Below are positions 40,319 through 49,204 of a DNA stretch of 61,550 bases, one piece after another. The stretch comes from Actinomycetes bacterium (lineage in GTDB: Bacteria; Actinomycetota; Acidimicrobiia; Acidimicrobiales; RAAP-2), in the NCBI GenBank assembly GCA_021801235.1, contig JAJYYG010000157.1, positions 1 to 61,550 on the forward strand. Direction: 5' to 3'. Both the position numbers and the translations under genes were made by a program. How positions within the stretch are numbered: position 1 is the stretch's first letter; every line of letters begins with the position of its first letter. The notes under the pieces are model-generated. The model made no database searches. It saw only the letters and a program-made list of their open reading frames with translations, and had not been told where the DNA came from.

Positions 40319-41533
40319 ATGGCAGATTTCTCGATGGACCTCAACGAGGACCAGCTCCAGATCCAGAAGTGGGTCCACGACTTCGCCGAGACGGTGATCC
40401 GTCCCGCCGGGCACGAGTGGGACGAGCGGGAGGAGACCCCGTGGCCGATCATCCAGGAGGCCGCGAAGATCGGCCTCTACTCCTTCGACTTCATCACCCA
40501 GTGCTTCTTCGACGAGTCGGGCCTGCTCATGCCGATCGCCAACGAGGAGCTGGCCTGGGGTGATGCCGGCATCGGGCTCTCCATCTTCGGCTCCACGCTG
40601 GGCCTCGCCGGCATCGCCGCCAACGGCACGCCCGAACAGCTGATGGAGTGGGGACCGCAGTGCTTCGGCACGCCCGAGAAGGTGCAACTGGCGGCCTTCG
40701 CCGTGTCCGAGCCGGATGCGGGCTCCGACGTCTCCTCCCTGCGGACCCGAGCCGTCTACGACGAGGCCAAGGACGAATGGGTGATCAACGGGACGAAGAC
40801 GTGGATCACCAACGGCGGGATCGCCGACATCCACGTGGTGGTGGCGTCGGTCGACCCCGATCTCGGATCGCGTGGCCAGGCCAGCTTCGTCGTGCCGCCC
40901 AACACGCCGGGGCTGTCGCAGGGCCAGAAGTTCCAGAAGATGGGCATCCGCGCCTCCCATACCGCCGAGGTGGTCCTCGACGACGTCCGCGTCCCGGGAT
41001 CGTGCCTGCTGGGCGGCAAGGACAAGCTGGACGAGAAGCTCGCCCGGGCGCGCGAGGGGAAGAAGTCGTCCGGCCAGGCGGCGATGAAGACCTTCGAGGC
41101 ATCCCGTCCCACGGTGGGAGCGCAGGCGCTGGGGATCGCCCGTGCCGCCTACGAGTACTCCCTCGACTACGCCAAGGAGCGCAAGGCCTTCGGCCGGGCC
41201 ATCATCGAGAACCAGGGGATCGCCTTCAAGCTGGCGGACATGAAGACCCGGATCGACGCCTCCCGGATGCTGATCTGGCGGGCGTCGTGGATGGGCAGGG
41301 TCGGCAAGGAGTTCACCAGCGGCGAGGGCTCGATGTCCAAGCTCTACGCCGGGGAGACCGCGGTGTACGTCACCGAGGAGGCCATCCAGATCATGGGCGG
41401 CTACGGGTACATCCGCGAGCACCCGGTCGAGCGGTGGCACCGTGACTCGAAGATCTACACCATCTTCGAGGGCACCTCGGAGATCCAGCGGCTGATCATC
41501 GCCCGGGCCATCTCCGGGGTGCACATCAAGTAG
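40319..41533 (+). CDS. Acyl-CoA dehydrogenase
   Basis: A 404-residue FAD enzyme catalysing alpha,beta-dehydrogenation of acyl-CoA. The N-terminal helical domain starts MDLNEDQLQIQKWVHDFAET; the central domain has FAVSEPDAGSDVSSLRTRAV and GTKTWITNGGIADIHVVVAS; the C-terminus has AYEYSLDYAKERKAFGRAII, the FAD-binding IMGGYGYIREHPVERWHRDS and the catalytic-base Glu region IYTIFEGTSEIQRLIIARAI. ATG 40319 is preceded by GGAAAGGA. It is monocistronic, with a long upstream region holding a putative TetR operator. Confidence 0.94.
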   Translation: MADFSMDLNEDQLQIQKWVHDFAETVIRPAGHEWDEREETPWPIIQEAAKIGLYSFDFITQCFFDESGLLMPIANEELAWGDAGIGLSIFGSTLGLAGIAANGTPEQLMEWGPQCFGTPEKVQLAAFAVSEPDAGSDVSSLRTRAVYDEAKDEWVINGTKTWITNGGIADIHVVVASVDPDLGSRGQASFVVPPNTPGLSQGQKFQKMGIRASHTAEVVLDDVRVPGSCLLGGKDKLDEKLARAREGKKSSGQAAMKTFEASRPTVGAQALGIARAAYEYSLDYAKERKAFGRAIIENQGIAFKLADMKTRIDASRMLIWRASWMGRVGKEFTSGEGSMSKLYAGETAVYVTEEAIQIMGGYGYIREHPVERWHRDSKIYTIFEGTSEIQRLIIARAISGVHIK

Positions 41534-41668
41534 CCCGTTCGTCCGCGACCGCCGGCCGGCCTTGGGTGACGACCCGGGGCCGCCCGGCCCGCCGGTTACC
41601 GTGTCGCCCCCTTCCCGGAGCCCGGATCGCACCGGCGGTCATCGCTCGGACCGTCTCCGGTGTGCCCC

Positions 41669-41977
41669 TCACGTCACCGGGTCGAGCCGACCGCCGGGTG
41701 ACGCCTGCGAGGCACCGCTCCGCCAGCGGTCCCGGCACTTCATGGCGAACGAGAACGGCATCGTCCCTACGGTCATGAGGGCCATGGAGACCGGTACGAA
41801 GATTCCGGTGATGGCGAACACTGCCGCCAGTGAGTAGAAGATCAGACCGGACGGGACCTGGAGGACAAGCAGCCCGGCGACCGCCGACCGCTGCCCGAAG
41901 GTCAGCTTCGTCCCTGGCTTCGTCCCTGGCTTCGTCCCGGGGGCACCCGGGTCGGACACGACGGCTCTTTTCCTCAC
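41669..41977 (-). CDS. Small membrane protein, unknown function
   Basis: A 102-residue protein with a soluble N-terminus containing a GTK-P repeat (APGTKPGTKPGTKLTFGQR) and two hydrophobic helices (VAGLLVLQVPSGLIFYSLA and ITGIFVPVSMALMTVGTMP), then a basic tail. No family is recognised. GTG 41977 is taken as the start because TAGCAT lies eight bases upstream on the minus strand. The repeated GTKP comes from a 12-bp duplication. Confidence 0.6.
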   Translation of the reverse strand: MRKRAVVSDPGAPGTKPGTKPGTKLTFGQRSAVAGLLVLQVPSGLIFYSLAAVFAITGIFVPVSMALMTVGTMPFSFAMKCRDRWRSGASQASPGGRLDPVT

Positions 41978-42086
41978 GCGCTCCGATGCTATCCCGGTCG
42001 TCCCGAGGATCGGCCCACCATGCAATGGGCTACGGTCGGTCGGCCGGTGGATCAGCCGGAGGACCGGCCGCCGGACACCCGACAGG

Positions 42087-42854
42087 TCAGCCGGAGCGCC
42101 CGGCCAGCCACTCGGCGAATTCGCTCGCCACGATCCGCTGGTCGTGGACCCCGGTCGCGGACCGGGAGCACAACCAGCGGATCGGCTCGGCCATGACCTC
42201 GGCCGGCAGCAGTCGGGCGCGCATCTCCTCGGGGAGATCTTCGGGGATCATGCCGGTGAGGGTGGCGCCGCCCGGCAGGAGGAGGTTGACCGTCACCGGG
42301 CTGCCGGCAAGGTCGGCGGCCATGATCCGTGAGAGCGCCTCGGCGCCGGCGCGTGCGGGGCCGTAGGGGACGAACCCCTTCCGGTTCATCGTGGAGTGGT
42401 TCATCGAGATGTTGACCACCCGACCGCCCCCGGTGGCCAGCAGGCGGGGGACGACCTCCCGGGCGACGAGGAAGTACCCGCTCAGGTTGGTGGCGACCAC
42501 GTCGCGGAATCCCTCTGGGGAGACCTCCCAGAAGGGCTGGGGGCGGGTGACGAAGTGCGGGTTGACCGTGCGCATCCCGATACCGGCGTTGTTGACCAGG
42601 ACGTCGAGGCCACCGAGGCGGTCGAACGCCCGCTCAACCCCCCGCTCGACCTCGTCCTCGTCACGGACGTCCATGCCGATGCCGATGGTCGCCCTGCCCA
42701 GGGTCCGGGCTGCGGCTTCGGTGCGAGCGGGATCCCGGCCGGTCACCGCCACGACGGCCCCCGCATCCAGCAGGGCCGCGGCCATCGCCGCCCCGATCCC
42801 GCTGGTGCCGCCGGTGACGAGGACCCGGACCCCGTCGGCTCGGGCGGCGGTCAC
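42087..42854 (-). CDS. Short-chain dehydrogenase/reductase (SDR)
   Basis: A 255-residue classical SDR: cofactor motif VLVTGGTSGIGAAMAAALL, LDVLVNNAGIGM, and the active-site region VVNISMNHSTMNRKGFVPYG. The catalytic Tyr is followed by GPAR, so the usual YxxxK lysine is Arg, a notable change that could lower or alter activity. The C-terminal LLLPGGATLTGMIPEDLP is the usual substrate loop. GTG 42854 overlaps the stop of the acyl-CoA synthetase (GTGA), so the two are one operon. Confidence 0.87.
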   Translation of the reverse strand: MTAARADGVRVLVTGGTSGIGAAMAAALLDAGAVVAVTGRDPARTEAAARTLGRATIGIGMDVRDEDEVERGVERAFDRLGGLDVLVNNAGIGMRTVNPHFVTRPQPFWEVSPEGFRDVVATNLSGYFLVAREVVPRLLATGGGRVVNISMNHSTMNRKGFVPYGPARAGAEALSRIMAADLAGSPVTVNLLLPGGATLTGMIPEDLPEEMRARLLPAEVMAEPIRWLCSRSATGVHDQRIVASEFAEWLAGRSG

Positions 42855-44536
42855 TCGTCGCCGGCGAAGTAGGCCTGGCGGAGCTCGCGCTTGAGGATCT
42901 TGCCGGACGGATTGCGCGCCAGGCGGTCCTCGGCGAAGGCGATCCGGCTCGGGATCTTGAACGGAGCGAGGGTCCCCGCCAGGAACGCCTGGAGCTCGTC
43001 GGTGGTCAGGTCCGAGCCGGGCTTGCGCTGGACGACGCAGGCCACCTCCTCGCCCAGCCGTTCGTGCGGCACCCCGAAGACCGCGGCCTCGTAGACGCCG
43101 GGATGCTCGTAGATGGCGCTCTCCACCTCGGCGCAGTACACGTTCTCGCCGGCACGGAGGACCATGTCCTTCGCCCGGTCCTCGATGTAGAGGAAGCCCT
43201 CGTCGTCGATCCGGCCGAGGTCACCGGTGGCCAGCCAGCCGTCGACGATCGTCTCGGCGGTGGCCTCGGGCTTGTTCCAGTAGCCCCGGATCAGGTTCGG
43301 CCCCTTCATCCAGATCTCGCCACGCTCGCCGGTGGGAACGGCACGCCCCTGCTCGTCCCGGATCTCGACGTCCACGATGGTGGTCCGGGCCCTCCCGGTG
43401 GAGGTGGGGTGGGAGACGTAGTCGTCGCCGTTGTTCCCCGGTCCGAAGGCGTTGGTCTCGGTCATCCCGTACCCGATGTTGGGACGACCTTTGGCGAACC
43501 CCTTCTCGACCCGGTCCACCAGCTTCGCCGGCGCCGGGGCACCGCCGCCGCCCACGCTGGCCAGCGAGGACGTGTCGTACCGGTCGAAGGCGGGGCTCTC
43601 GAGCATGTCCCAGCTCTGGGTGGGCACACCGACGAAGGCGGTGACCCGCTCGGCCTCGATGAGCCGTAGCGCCTGCTCGGGGTCCCAGCGGTACATCATG
43701 ACCAACTTCATCTTCATACCGAAGCAGGTGAGCATGACCGGGACGCAGCCGGTGACGTGGAACAGGGGCACGATGAGGATGAAGCACGGCGGGTACCCGT
43801 CGCCCCCCAGGGGATCCACCCCCTTGCGGGCGCTCTGGATGCTGGCGTTGGCCCAGAACGCCATCAGTGCCTGGGTGACCGCCCGATGGGTGGACACGGC
43901 TCCCTTCGGGAACCCGGTGGTACCCGAGGTGTAGAGGATGGTGGCGTCGTCGTCCGGGTGCACCTCGACCGCGGGCATCGGACTGCCGAGCACCACCACG
44001 TCCTCGTAGCGATGGACGCCCTCGGGGACGGGATCGTGCGGGTCCGACCGCACCACCACCGTCGGGATCCCCCGCGCGTGCGCCAGGTGGTGACCCCGCT
44101 CGGTCCGCTCCGGGTCGGCGATCAGCAGCGACAGCCCGGCGTCGTCGATGGCGTAGTCGAGCTCGCTCTCGGTCCACCAGGCGTTCAGCGAGACCGAGAC
44201 GGCCCCCACGGAGAGGATGGCGGCGAACGAGACGATCCACTCGGGGAGGTTCCGCATGGCGATCCCCACCCGGTCGCCCTTGCGGATGCCGAACGTCTCG
44301 ACCAGGGCGTGGGCCAGGGCGTCGACGTGGCGCATCGTCTCGTCGAAGGTCCACCGCTCGTCCTCGTAGACGAGGAACGTCGACTGGTCGCCGCGAGCGC
44401 CGGCGAAGAGTTGGGCCAGCGTGGCCGGAGCATTCTTGAAGAGGCGGTACTCCGTGCCGTTGACCACCTCCTCGACGAGCTCGAAGATCTGACCGCTCCC
44501 GGTCACCTGGGCGTACGCCTGGTCGTAGTCGAGCAC
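42851..44536 (-). CDS. Long-chain fatty-acid--CoA ligase / AMP-binding enzyme
   Basis: A 561-residue adenylate-forming enzyme. The P-loop is ATILYTSGTTGFPKGAVSTH, the adenine site region is IGYGMTETNAFGPGNN, the hinge is WLATGDLGRIDDEGFLYIED with RAKDMVLRAGENVYCAEVES, and the catalytic Lys is near the C-terminus in LARNPSGKILKRELR. It activates a carboxylic acid as acyl-AMP, then transfers it to CoA. GTG 44536 is preceded by AGGAGGGGG. It forms an operon with the SDR and is divergent from the phosphatase gene. Confidence 0.92.
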   Translation of the reverse strand: MLDYDQAYAQVTGSGQIFELVEEVVNGTEYRLFKNAPATLAQLFAGARGDQSTFLVYEDERWTFDETMRHVDALAHALVETFGIRKGDRVGIAMRNLPEWIVSFAAILSVGAVSVSLNAWWTESELDYAIDDAGLSLLIADPERTERGHHLAHARGIPTVVVRSDPHDPVPEGVHRYEDVVVLGSPMPAVEVHPDDDATILYTSGTTGFPKGAVSTHRAVTQALMAFWANASIQSARKGVDPLGGDGYPPCFILIVPLFHVTGCVPVMLTCFGMKMKLVMMYRWDPEQALRLIEAERVTAFVGVPTQSWDMLESPAFDRYDTSSLASVGGGGAPAPAKLVDRVEKGFAKGRPNIGYGMTETNAFGPGNNGDDYVSHPTSTGRARTTIVDVEIRDEQGRAVPTGERGEIWMKGPNLIRGYWNKPEATAETIVDGWLATGDLGRIDDEGFLYIEDRAKDMVLRAGENVYCAEVESAIYEHPGVYEAAVFGVPHERLGEEVACVVQRKPGSDLTTDELQAFLAGTLAPFKIPSRIAFAEDRLARNPSGKILKRELRQAYFAGDE

Positions 44537-44644
44537 TTCGTCCCCCTCCTCTCTCGCTGCGCCTGTAGGGCCGTCCCGCTGCTCGGGTCGCTCCGCGGCT
44601 CGACCGGCGATCCTAGGCCCGTCTCCGCGCGCGCCCGGTACCGG

Positions 44645-44650
44645 TACGGT
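44645..44650 (+). promoter_or_regulatory. -10 box (TACGGT) for a leaderless phosphatase mRNA
   Basis: TACGGT is followed by seven bases and ATG 44658, without a Shine-Dalgarno sequence. Confidence 0.5.
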
Positions 44651-44657
44651 CTCGGGG

Positions 44658-45206
44658 ATGGATCCAGCTCCCGCACCACGCTCCGATCCGCCGGTGCCCG
44701 GGAGCGGCCGGCCGGTGGTGGTGACGCTCTGCACCGGCAACGCCGCCCGCTCCGTGATGGCCGGGGCCATGCTGGCGTCGGCCCCCGTGGTGATCGTGAC
44801 CGCCGGCACGCACGTCGTCGAGGGGCAGCCCATGAGCCGGCGCACCCGGGAGGCCCTGGCCGAGGTGGAGGTCGTGGCCGACGGCCACCGGAGCCACCAG
44901 CTCACCAGCGCCGACGTGGCGTCCGCCGACCTGATCATCGCCCTGGCCGGCGAGCACGTTGCCTACATCCGGCGCACCCACCCCGACGCCGCCCGGGTGA
45001 CCGCCACCTTGAAGCGCCTGGTGCGCGACCTCCCCGCCGGCCCCGAGTCCCTGAGCGTCCGGGTCGACCGGCTCGGGCTCGCCGACGTGGAGATCGAGCC
45101 TTGGGAGGACGTGGACGACCCGGCCGGGGGCGACCAGCAAGTCTACGTGGACTGCGCCCGGGAGCTGGTCGACCTCAGCGCGGCGTTGGTCGACCGGTTG
45201 GGGTAA
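44658..45206 (+). CDS. Low-molecular-weight protein-tyrosine-phosphatase-like protein
   Basis: A 182-residue protein with the P-loop VVVTLCTGNAARSVMAGAML, matching the CX5R signature (Cys nucleophile, Arg) of the LMW-PTP/arsenate-reductase fold. The region EPWEDVDDPAGGDQQVYVDC carries Asp residues where the general acid of LMW-PTP lies. The N-terminal 18 residues are Pro-rich. The family dephosphorylates tyrosine residues or sugar phosphates and may also act on arsenate. It converges on a DUF4395 membrane gene with only three bases between the stops. Confidence 0.85.
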   Translation: MDPAPAPRSDPPVPGSGRPVVVTLCTGNAARSVMAGAMLASAPVVIVTAGTHVVEGQPMSRRTREALAEVEVVADGHRSHQLTSADVASADLIIALAGEHVAYIRRTHPDAARVTATLKRLVRDLPAGPESLSVRVDRLGLADVEIEPWEDVDDPAGGDQQVYVDCARELVDLSAALVDRLG

Positions 45207-45209
45207 CCG

Positions 45210-45728
45210 TCAGGCCCGGGTCGGCCGGACAAGCTCCGGGTAGCGCCGGCCGAGGTCGCCACACGACGCGCAGACCTCTTCGGGGATGACGCCGACCCGC
45301 ATGAGGAGCCCGAAGGCCTTGCAGCCGAGGCAGAGCCCGAATGCCGACTCGAGGAAGGCGGCGACGGCCAGAAGGCCGACCACGACCGCAGCGGCACCAC
45401 CCCGACCGAAGCCGTACCAGAGCACCAGGGCGGTGGTGGAGAAGACGACCCCGACCGCCTGGGCGAAGCGCTTGGGGGGGCCGGCCACGAGCTTCGGGTC
45501 CCACGGGAGCCGGGGCGCGACCACCCGGGTGGCCAGCTGGCCGAGCGGGCTGAACCTCGGTCCTGCCGCCACCCGGGCCCAGAAGCCGTAGACCATCGGG
45601 ACCAGGATCCACGGCTGACGGAAGGCGACGGCGCACACCGCCATCACCACGACCCCGGCGGCCACGGTGCGGGCCGCATACTCGTTGACCGGATCGGGGA
45701 AGCTGAAGGTCGCAGCCAGGTTCGACAT
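45210..45728 (-). CDS. DUF4395 membrane protein with two CxxC motifs
   Basis: A 172-residue integral membrane protein with about four hydrophobic segments (YAARTVAAGVVVMAVCAVAF, WILVPMVYGFWARVAAG, FAQAVGVVFSTTALVLWYGF, GGAAAVVVGLLAVAAFLESA). The C-terminus contains CLGCKAFGLLM and VCASCGDLGRRY, Cys pairs typical of DUF4395. Homologues are often linked to thiol-redox or sulfur-transfer proteins; the role is unknown. ATG 45728 has GAGGAGCG upstream. Confidence 0.82.
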   Translation of the reverse strand: MSNLAATFSFPDPVNEYAARTVAAGVVVMAVCAVAFRQPWILVPMVYGFWARVAAGPRFSPLGQLATRVVAPRLPWDPKLVAGPPKRFAQAVGVVFSTTALVLWYGFGRGGAAAVVVGLLAVAAFLESAFGLCLGCKAFGLLMRVGVIPEEVCASCGDLGRRYPELVRPTRA

Positions 45729-45814
45729 GACGCTCCTCGGGGATGACGACCGCCGCGTCTGCGTCGGCTCGGAAAGGTTACCTGTTTGGTCGACTTTTTG
45801 CCACCGGACCGGCG

Positions 45815-46597
45815 TCAGGCCGCGGTCGCCACCGCTCCCCGCATCAGGCCCAGACCATCGAGCCCCGGCAGGCGGTCGACCCGGCGGTCGATGCGCTCGG
45901 CCACGCCCAGGCCGTCCTCGCCCCCGAACAGGTACGTGCTGAGGAAGCGGACCTCCTCGTCCGGCATGACGCCGCTCCCCACCGGTGCCCAGAAGCGGCG
46001 GAGCGCCCGTCGGGTGAGTCGTTGGGCCGCCCGGCTCTCGGACAGGCGGCCCTTGGCCTGGGAGGCGTAGAAGTCGATGTGGCGACCCTCCTGCTTCATG
46101 ATGCGGCGGAGCAGGTCGGAGAGGACGGGGTGGTCGGCACGCTGGGCCAGTCGGGCGTACCCGGCCTGCGTGGTCCACTCGTTCACCGCTCCCCAGGTCA
46201 TGTGGACCGCAGTGAGGTGGGGGGTGACGGCCGACGCCAGCTGGAACGCCAGGGGGCGCCAGGCGTCGCGCTTCGGTAGCCGTTGGCGCAACGTCGCGAT
46301 CCGACCAGCTCCGGCGGGTTCGCCGTGGGCGGCGAGCACCTTGGCGATGGCTTCCCCGTGCCAGTGCTCCTCGTAGTTCCAGAAGGTCAGGAACGAGGTG
46401 ATCTCCGGGTCGCGGTGGGCCCGGGTCACCAGGATGTCGCGGAGATAGCAGACGGTGTGGTTCTCCACGTCGTGCATGTAGCGGAGGCAGCGGAGCGCCT
46501 CGGGGGGCAGCGGGCGGTCCCGGAACGCACCGAAGTCGATGTCGTCGACGTCGAGCTTGGCCGAGATCCTGCGGTAGGTGTCGATGTCGAAGCTCAT
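45815..46597 (-). CDS. Acyl-ACP desaturase-like ferritin-fold diiron protein
   Basis: A 260-residue soluble helical protein. Diiron ligand positions are visible as Glu in RYMHDVENHTVCYLRDIL, ExxH in FWNYEEHWHGEAIAKVL, Glu in TWGAVNEWTTQAGYARL and ExxH in IMKQEGRHIDFYASQ. The EEHWHGE helix resembles EENRHG of acyl-ACP desaturases, so desaturation of an acyl chain is the best guess, but ordinary ferritin-like storage or an oxidase role cannot be excluded. A 34-base hairpin lies between it and the following operon. Confidence 0.78.
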   Translation of the reverse strand: MSFDIDTYRRISAKLDVDDIDFGAFRDRPLPPEALRCLRYMHDVENHTVCYLRDILVTRAHRDPEITSFLTFWNYEEHWHGEAIAKVLAAHGEPAGAGRIATLRQRLPKRDAWRPLAFQLASAVTPHLTAVHMTWGAVNEWTTQAGYARLAQRADHPVLSDLLRRIMKQEGRHIDFYASQAKGRLSESRAAQRLTRRALRRFWAPVGSGVMPDEEVRFLSTYLFGGEDGLGVAERIDRRVDRLPGLDGLGLMRGAVATAA

Positions 46598-46654
46598 GCA
46601 CGATGTTCGACGCTCCCGCAGTCGCGGATGACCTGGGGGCACCGTTCCCCGACG

Positions 46655-46688
46655 CGAACGTCGCCGGCCCGAGGGCCGGCGACGTTCG
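46655..46688 (-). terminator. Hairpin terminator of the ferritin-like operon
   Basis: Arms cgaacgtcgccggccc (46655-46670) and gggccggcgacgttcg (46673-46688) are perfectly complementary; in practice 15 bp with a 4-nt loop. It lies about 58 bp past the stop at 46746 on the minus strand. Confidence 0.75.
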
Positions 46689-46745
46689 TAAGACCACGGG
46701 GCGGAGCGGGGGATCCGTCCCGTGGCGTCCTTGGGGGTGGGACCC

Positions 46746-47522
46746 TCAGCCCGTGTAGTCGGTCAGCGGGCGTGCATCGCTCACCGGGTTGAACGCGTTC
46801 GGCACCGGGTACTGGCCGAGCACGAAGTACAGGATGGCGGCGTGCTGCATCTCCACCGGCTGGATGCTGGCGGCGACCTTGATCGATGACGTGGCCTTCA
46901 CCGCGGCGATGGCGGTCTGGTAGGTCTGTGCCGCCACGTTCTCGAGGGTCAACGCCAGCTTGGCCGCGCCGGTCACGTCGGTCACCTGGGCGAACGTCTG
47001 ATTCACCGTGGGGACCAACGCCTGATCGGGTCCGGTGATGGCCTTGTGCCCGGAGGCGACGATGGCGGAGTTCCACGCCTGGGCGTGCTGGGTGTGCTGA
47101 GCCTTGACCGTCGTGACGAAGGTTGCGACCGCCGGCGGCACCGTACCGAGCTTGTTGGCCGCGGCGGCGGCGAGCACGTCCCCGTAGGCGGCCACCGCCA
47201 GGTTCTCCAGGCTGGCGGCCAACGCGGCCACGGCCAGATCGCCGGTCAGCTTTCCGGTGGTCGATGCCCCGGCCGCCGTGGTGGCGGTGGCGGTGGAGGA
47301 CCCGGACGAGCAGGCGGCAAGGAGCGCCCCTCCGGCCACCGCCCCGGCACCGATCAGGAACCCACGACGGCTGCTCCGGGTCTTCTCGGTCCACTCGTCG
47401 AGCGCCCGGTGCATGGCGGGCATGCCGATGTCGTGGTGCATCTGGTCCAGGTCGTCGGTCATCGCGGCGAGCTCGTGCTCGGTGATGGCCATCACCTCGT
47501 TGTCGTGCGTACGGCGCCTCAT
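46746..47522 (-). CDS. Exported ferritin-like protein, Tat signal with lipobox
   Basis: A 258-residue protein. After a 50-residue cytoplasmic-type lead, residues about 51-73 form a Tat/lipoprotein signal (SRRGFLIGAGAVAGGALLAA followed by CSS). The mature part is a four-helix ferritin-like domain: AALAASLENLAVAAYGDVLA, VKAQHTQHAQAWNSAIVA, KLALTLENVAAQTYQTAIAA and SIQPVEMQHAAILYFVLGQ. Three of four diiron ligand positions are standard, but helix 2 has QxxH instead of ExxH. The start overlaps the upstream gene stop (ATGA), and the two encode paralogues. Confidence 0.85.
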   Translation of the reverse strand: MRRRTHDNEVMAITEHELAAMTDDLDQMHHDIGMPAMHRALDEWTEKTRSSRRGFLIGAGAVAGGALLAACSSGSSTATATTAAGASTTGKLTGDLAVAALAASLENLAVAAYGDVLAAAAANKLGTVPPAVATFVTTVKAQHTQHAQAWNSAIVASGHKAITGPDQALVPTVNQTFAQVTDVTGAAKLALTLENVAAQTYQTAIAAVKATSSIKVAASIQPVEMQHAAILYFVLGQYPVPNAFNPVSDARPLTDYTG

Positions 47523-48421
47523 GAGAGCGCTCCTTCCGTGGCGGGACGTGCTTGGTCGGTGGGGAAGAACGCCTGGGGAAAGCCGACCGAGCCCGCGGCG
47601 GCGGGCAGATTGGCGACGTTCCCGGCGGCGAGTGTGATCAGCTGGGGGGCGTTGGCGTTCAGCAGCGCCTGGACGGCGAGCAGCACGGAGGCGTGCTGGG
47701 CCTCGACCCCCATGATCGACGCGGTCACCTTCTTGGCGTTCAGGTCGCTGAGCGCGGCGACGTCGGCCACGTAGGTCTCGGCGGCACCTTGCTCGAGCTC
47801 GAGCGCCAGCGCGACCACCGGCCCGGGGGCGGTGAGCCCAGGGACCGCCGCGGCCACCACCTTGGCGAGCGCGGGGTCGGGATTGGTCTGGGGCTTGCCC
47901 CCGAGACCGGTGATGGCCGCATTGAACGCGGAGAGGTGCTGCGCGTGCTGGCCCATGGTCGTGGTGACGAACGTCTTGACCACCGGGTTGGCGGAGGCAC
48001 CTCCGATGAACGGCAGCGTCAGCGCCGTCTTGTAGGTGCTGACCGCCAGGACCTCGATGGACGAGGCGGTCTGGAGGATCTGCACGTCGGTGGCCGACGC
48101 CGCGAATGCGTCGGAGGCGAACAGGCCCTGCAGCGCGGTACCGATCCCGGCGGCGGCCAGGAGGCCTCCGCCGAAGGCGGCCCCGGTGAGCAGCCGGGAT
48201 CGCTTCGCCGCGACGTCGCGCGACTCGTCCGGGTCGAGGGCCCCGTGGGCCCGCGCCTCGGTGCCGGTCTCGACCAGCTCGTCGAGCGCGAGGCGGGTGG
48301 TGGCCATGGCGTCGCGGTGGAGATCCTGGGACTCCTCCGTCAACGACGCCATCGCATGGGGGTCGACCTCGATGGCACCCTCCCCGGGTGCCGATCGACG
48401 ATCCTTCAACCGTCCTCTCAT
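47519..48421 (-). CDS. Ferritin-like protein with N-terminal membrane/signal segment
   Basis: A 300-residue paralogue of its downstream neighbour. A cytoplasmic 95-residue region (SLTEESQDLHRDAMATTRLA) ends in AAKRSRLLTGAAFGGGLLAA, a membrane or Tat-like signal. The ferritin-like domain follows: SSIEVLAVSTYKTALTL, TTTMGQHAQHLSAFNAAI, VALALELEQGAAETYVADVA and ASIMGVEAQHASVLLAVQ. Helix 2 is QxxH here as well. ATG 48421 has AAGGAGGA. It is the first gene of an operon with the Tat lipoprotein and lies beside a cupredoxin gene on the same strand, suggesting periplasmic metal or oxidative-stress work. Confidence 0.82.
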   Translation of the reverse strand: MRGRLKDRRSAPGEGAIEVDPHAMASLTEESQDLHRDAMATTRLALDELVETGTEARAHGALDPDESRDVAAKRSRLLTGAAFGGGLLAAAGIGTALQGLFASDAFAASATDVQILQTASSIEVLAVSTYKTALTLPFIGGASANPVVKTFVTTTMGQHAQHLSAFNAAITGLGGKPQTNPDPALAKVVAAAVPGLTAPGPVVALALELEQGAAETYVADVAALSDLNAKKVTASIMGVEAQHASVLLAVQALLNANAPQLITLAAGNVANLPAAAGSVGFPQAFFPTDQARPATEGALS

Positions 48422-48541
48422 GGTTCCTCCTTCTGGGTGGTGTGGCTTGGGTGGGTGGGTGAGAAAGGATGTGCCGTGCTCGGGGGCGCCCGGACCGGTC
48501 GGTGCTACCTCCGGGGGGTGGGGGCCCACGTAGCCCCGGGC

Positions 48542-49012
48542 TCAGGAGACGGTGATCGTCCCGGTCATGTACTGGTGGATCTCGCAGATGTAGGGGTAGG
48601 TACCGGGCTTGTTCGGTGCCGTGAACGACGTGGACTGACCCGGCTGGATGTCCCCGGTGTTGAAGGCGTTGGTGGTGCTGGTCAGGGTGTGGACGACACT
48701 GTCCTTGTTGGTCACGGTCACGACCGTGCCCGGGGACACCGTGATCCGGCTCGGATGGAAGGCGAAGTTCTGGATGGTCACGGTGTGCCCGCTCCTGCCG
48801 CCCGCTGCGGCACCTCCGGTGGTCGCCGGGCTGGCGCCCGACGCGCCGGAGGAGCAGGCGGCCAGCACCAGGGCAGAGAGCACCACCCCGGCCAGCGCAT
48901 ACCGCCGGCTGCGGGTTCCGGCCCTTCGGCGGGTCGACGACGGTGCAGTTCCCCCCGCCACGACGCTTCCGGCGGGAAGATGGTTTCCGGTGGCTCGGTG
49001 GTTGTCGATCAT
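48542..49012 (-). CDS. Cupredoxin (plastocyanin/azurin-like) lipoprotein
   Basis: A 156-residue exported blue-copper-type protein. The signal YALAGVVLSALVLAACSSG has the lipobox VLAAC. The cupredoxin domain has the His ligand in VVTVTNKDSVVHTLTST and the C-terminal cluster YPYICEIHQYMTGTITV supplying Cys, His and Met of a type 1 copper site. It should transfer electrons outside the membrane. It lies divergent from the ECF sigma gene and next to the ferritin-like pair, so its expression may be tied to envelope redox stress. ATG 49012; a GTG six bases upstream is possible. Confidence 0.87.
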   Translation of the reverse strand: MIDNHRATGNHLPAGSVVAGGTAPSSTRRRAGTRSRRYALAGVVLSALVLAACSSGASGASPATTGGAAAGGRSGHTVTIQNFAFHPSRITVSPGTVVTVTNKDSVVHTLTSTTNAFNTGDIQPGQSTSFTAPNKPGTYPYICEIHQYMTGTITVS

Positions 49013-49191
49013 CGGGACGTGTTCGTCGCCGGCGGACGTCCGGATGAACCGTTCCGGAAATCTCTCGGAACGGTGCTCGCCCCTATGCCCGGGGCAGGGC
49101 GCCGCAGTCCCCGGGCACGCCACCGCATGGCACCGCCCGCCACCGCCCGTCGCAACGGCCCGCGGCACGAGCGCCCGTCGATGCCTCTGGC

Positions 49192-49197
49192 TACGGT
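49192..49197 (+). promoter_or_regulatory. -10 box (TACGGT) for a leaderless sigma-factor mRNA
   Basis: TACGGT is followed by seven bases and GTG 49205, which defines the start of the sigma gene without a Shine-Dalgarno sequence. Confidence 0.5.
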
Positions 49198-49204
49198 GGG
49201 GGCG

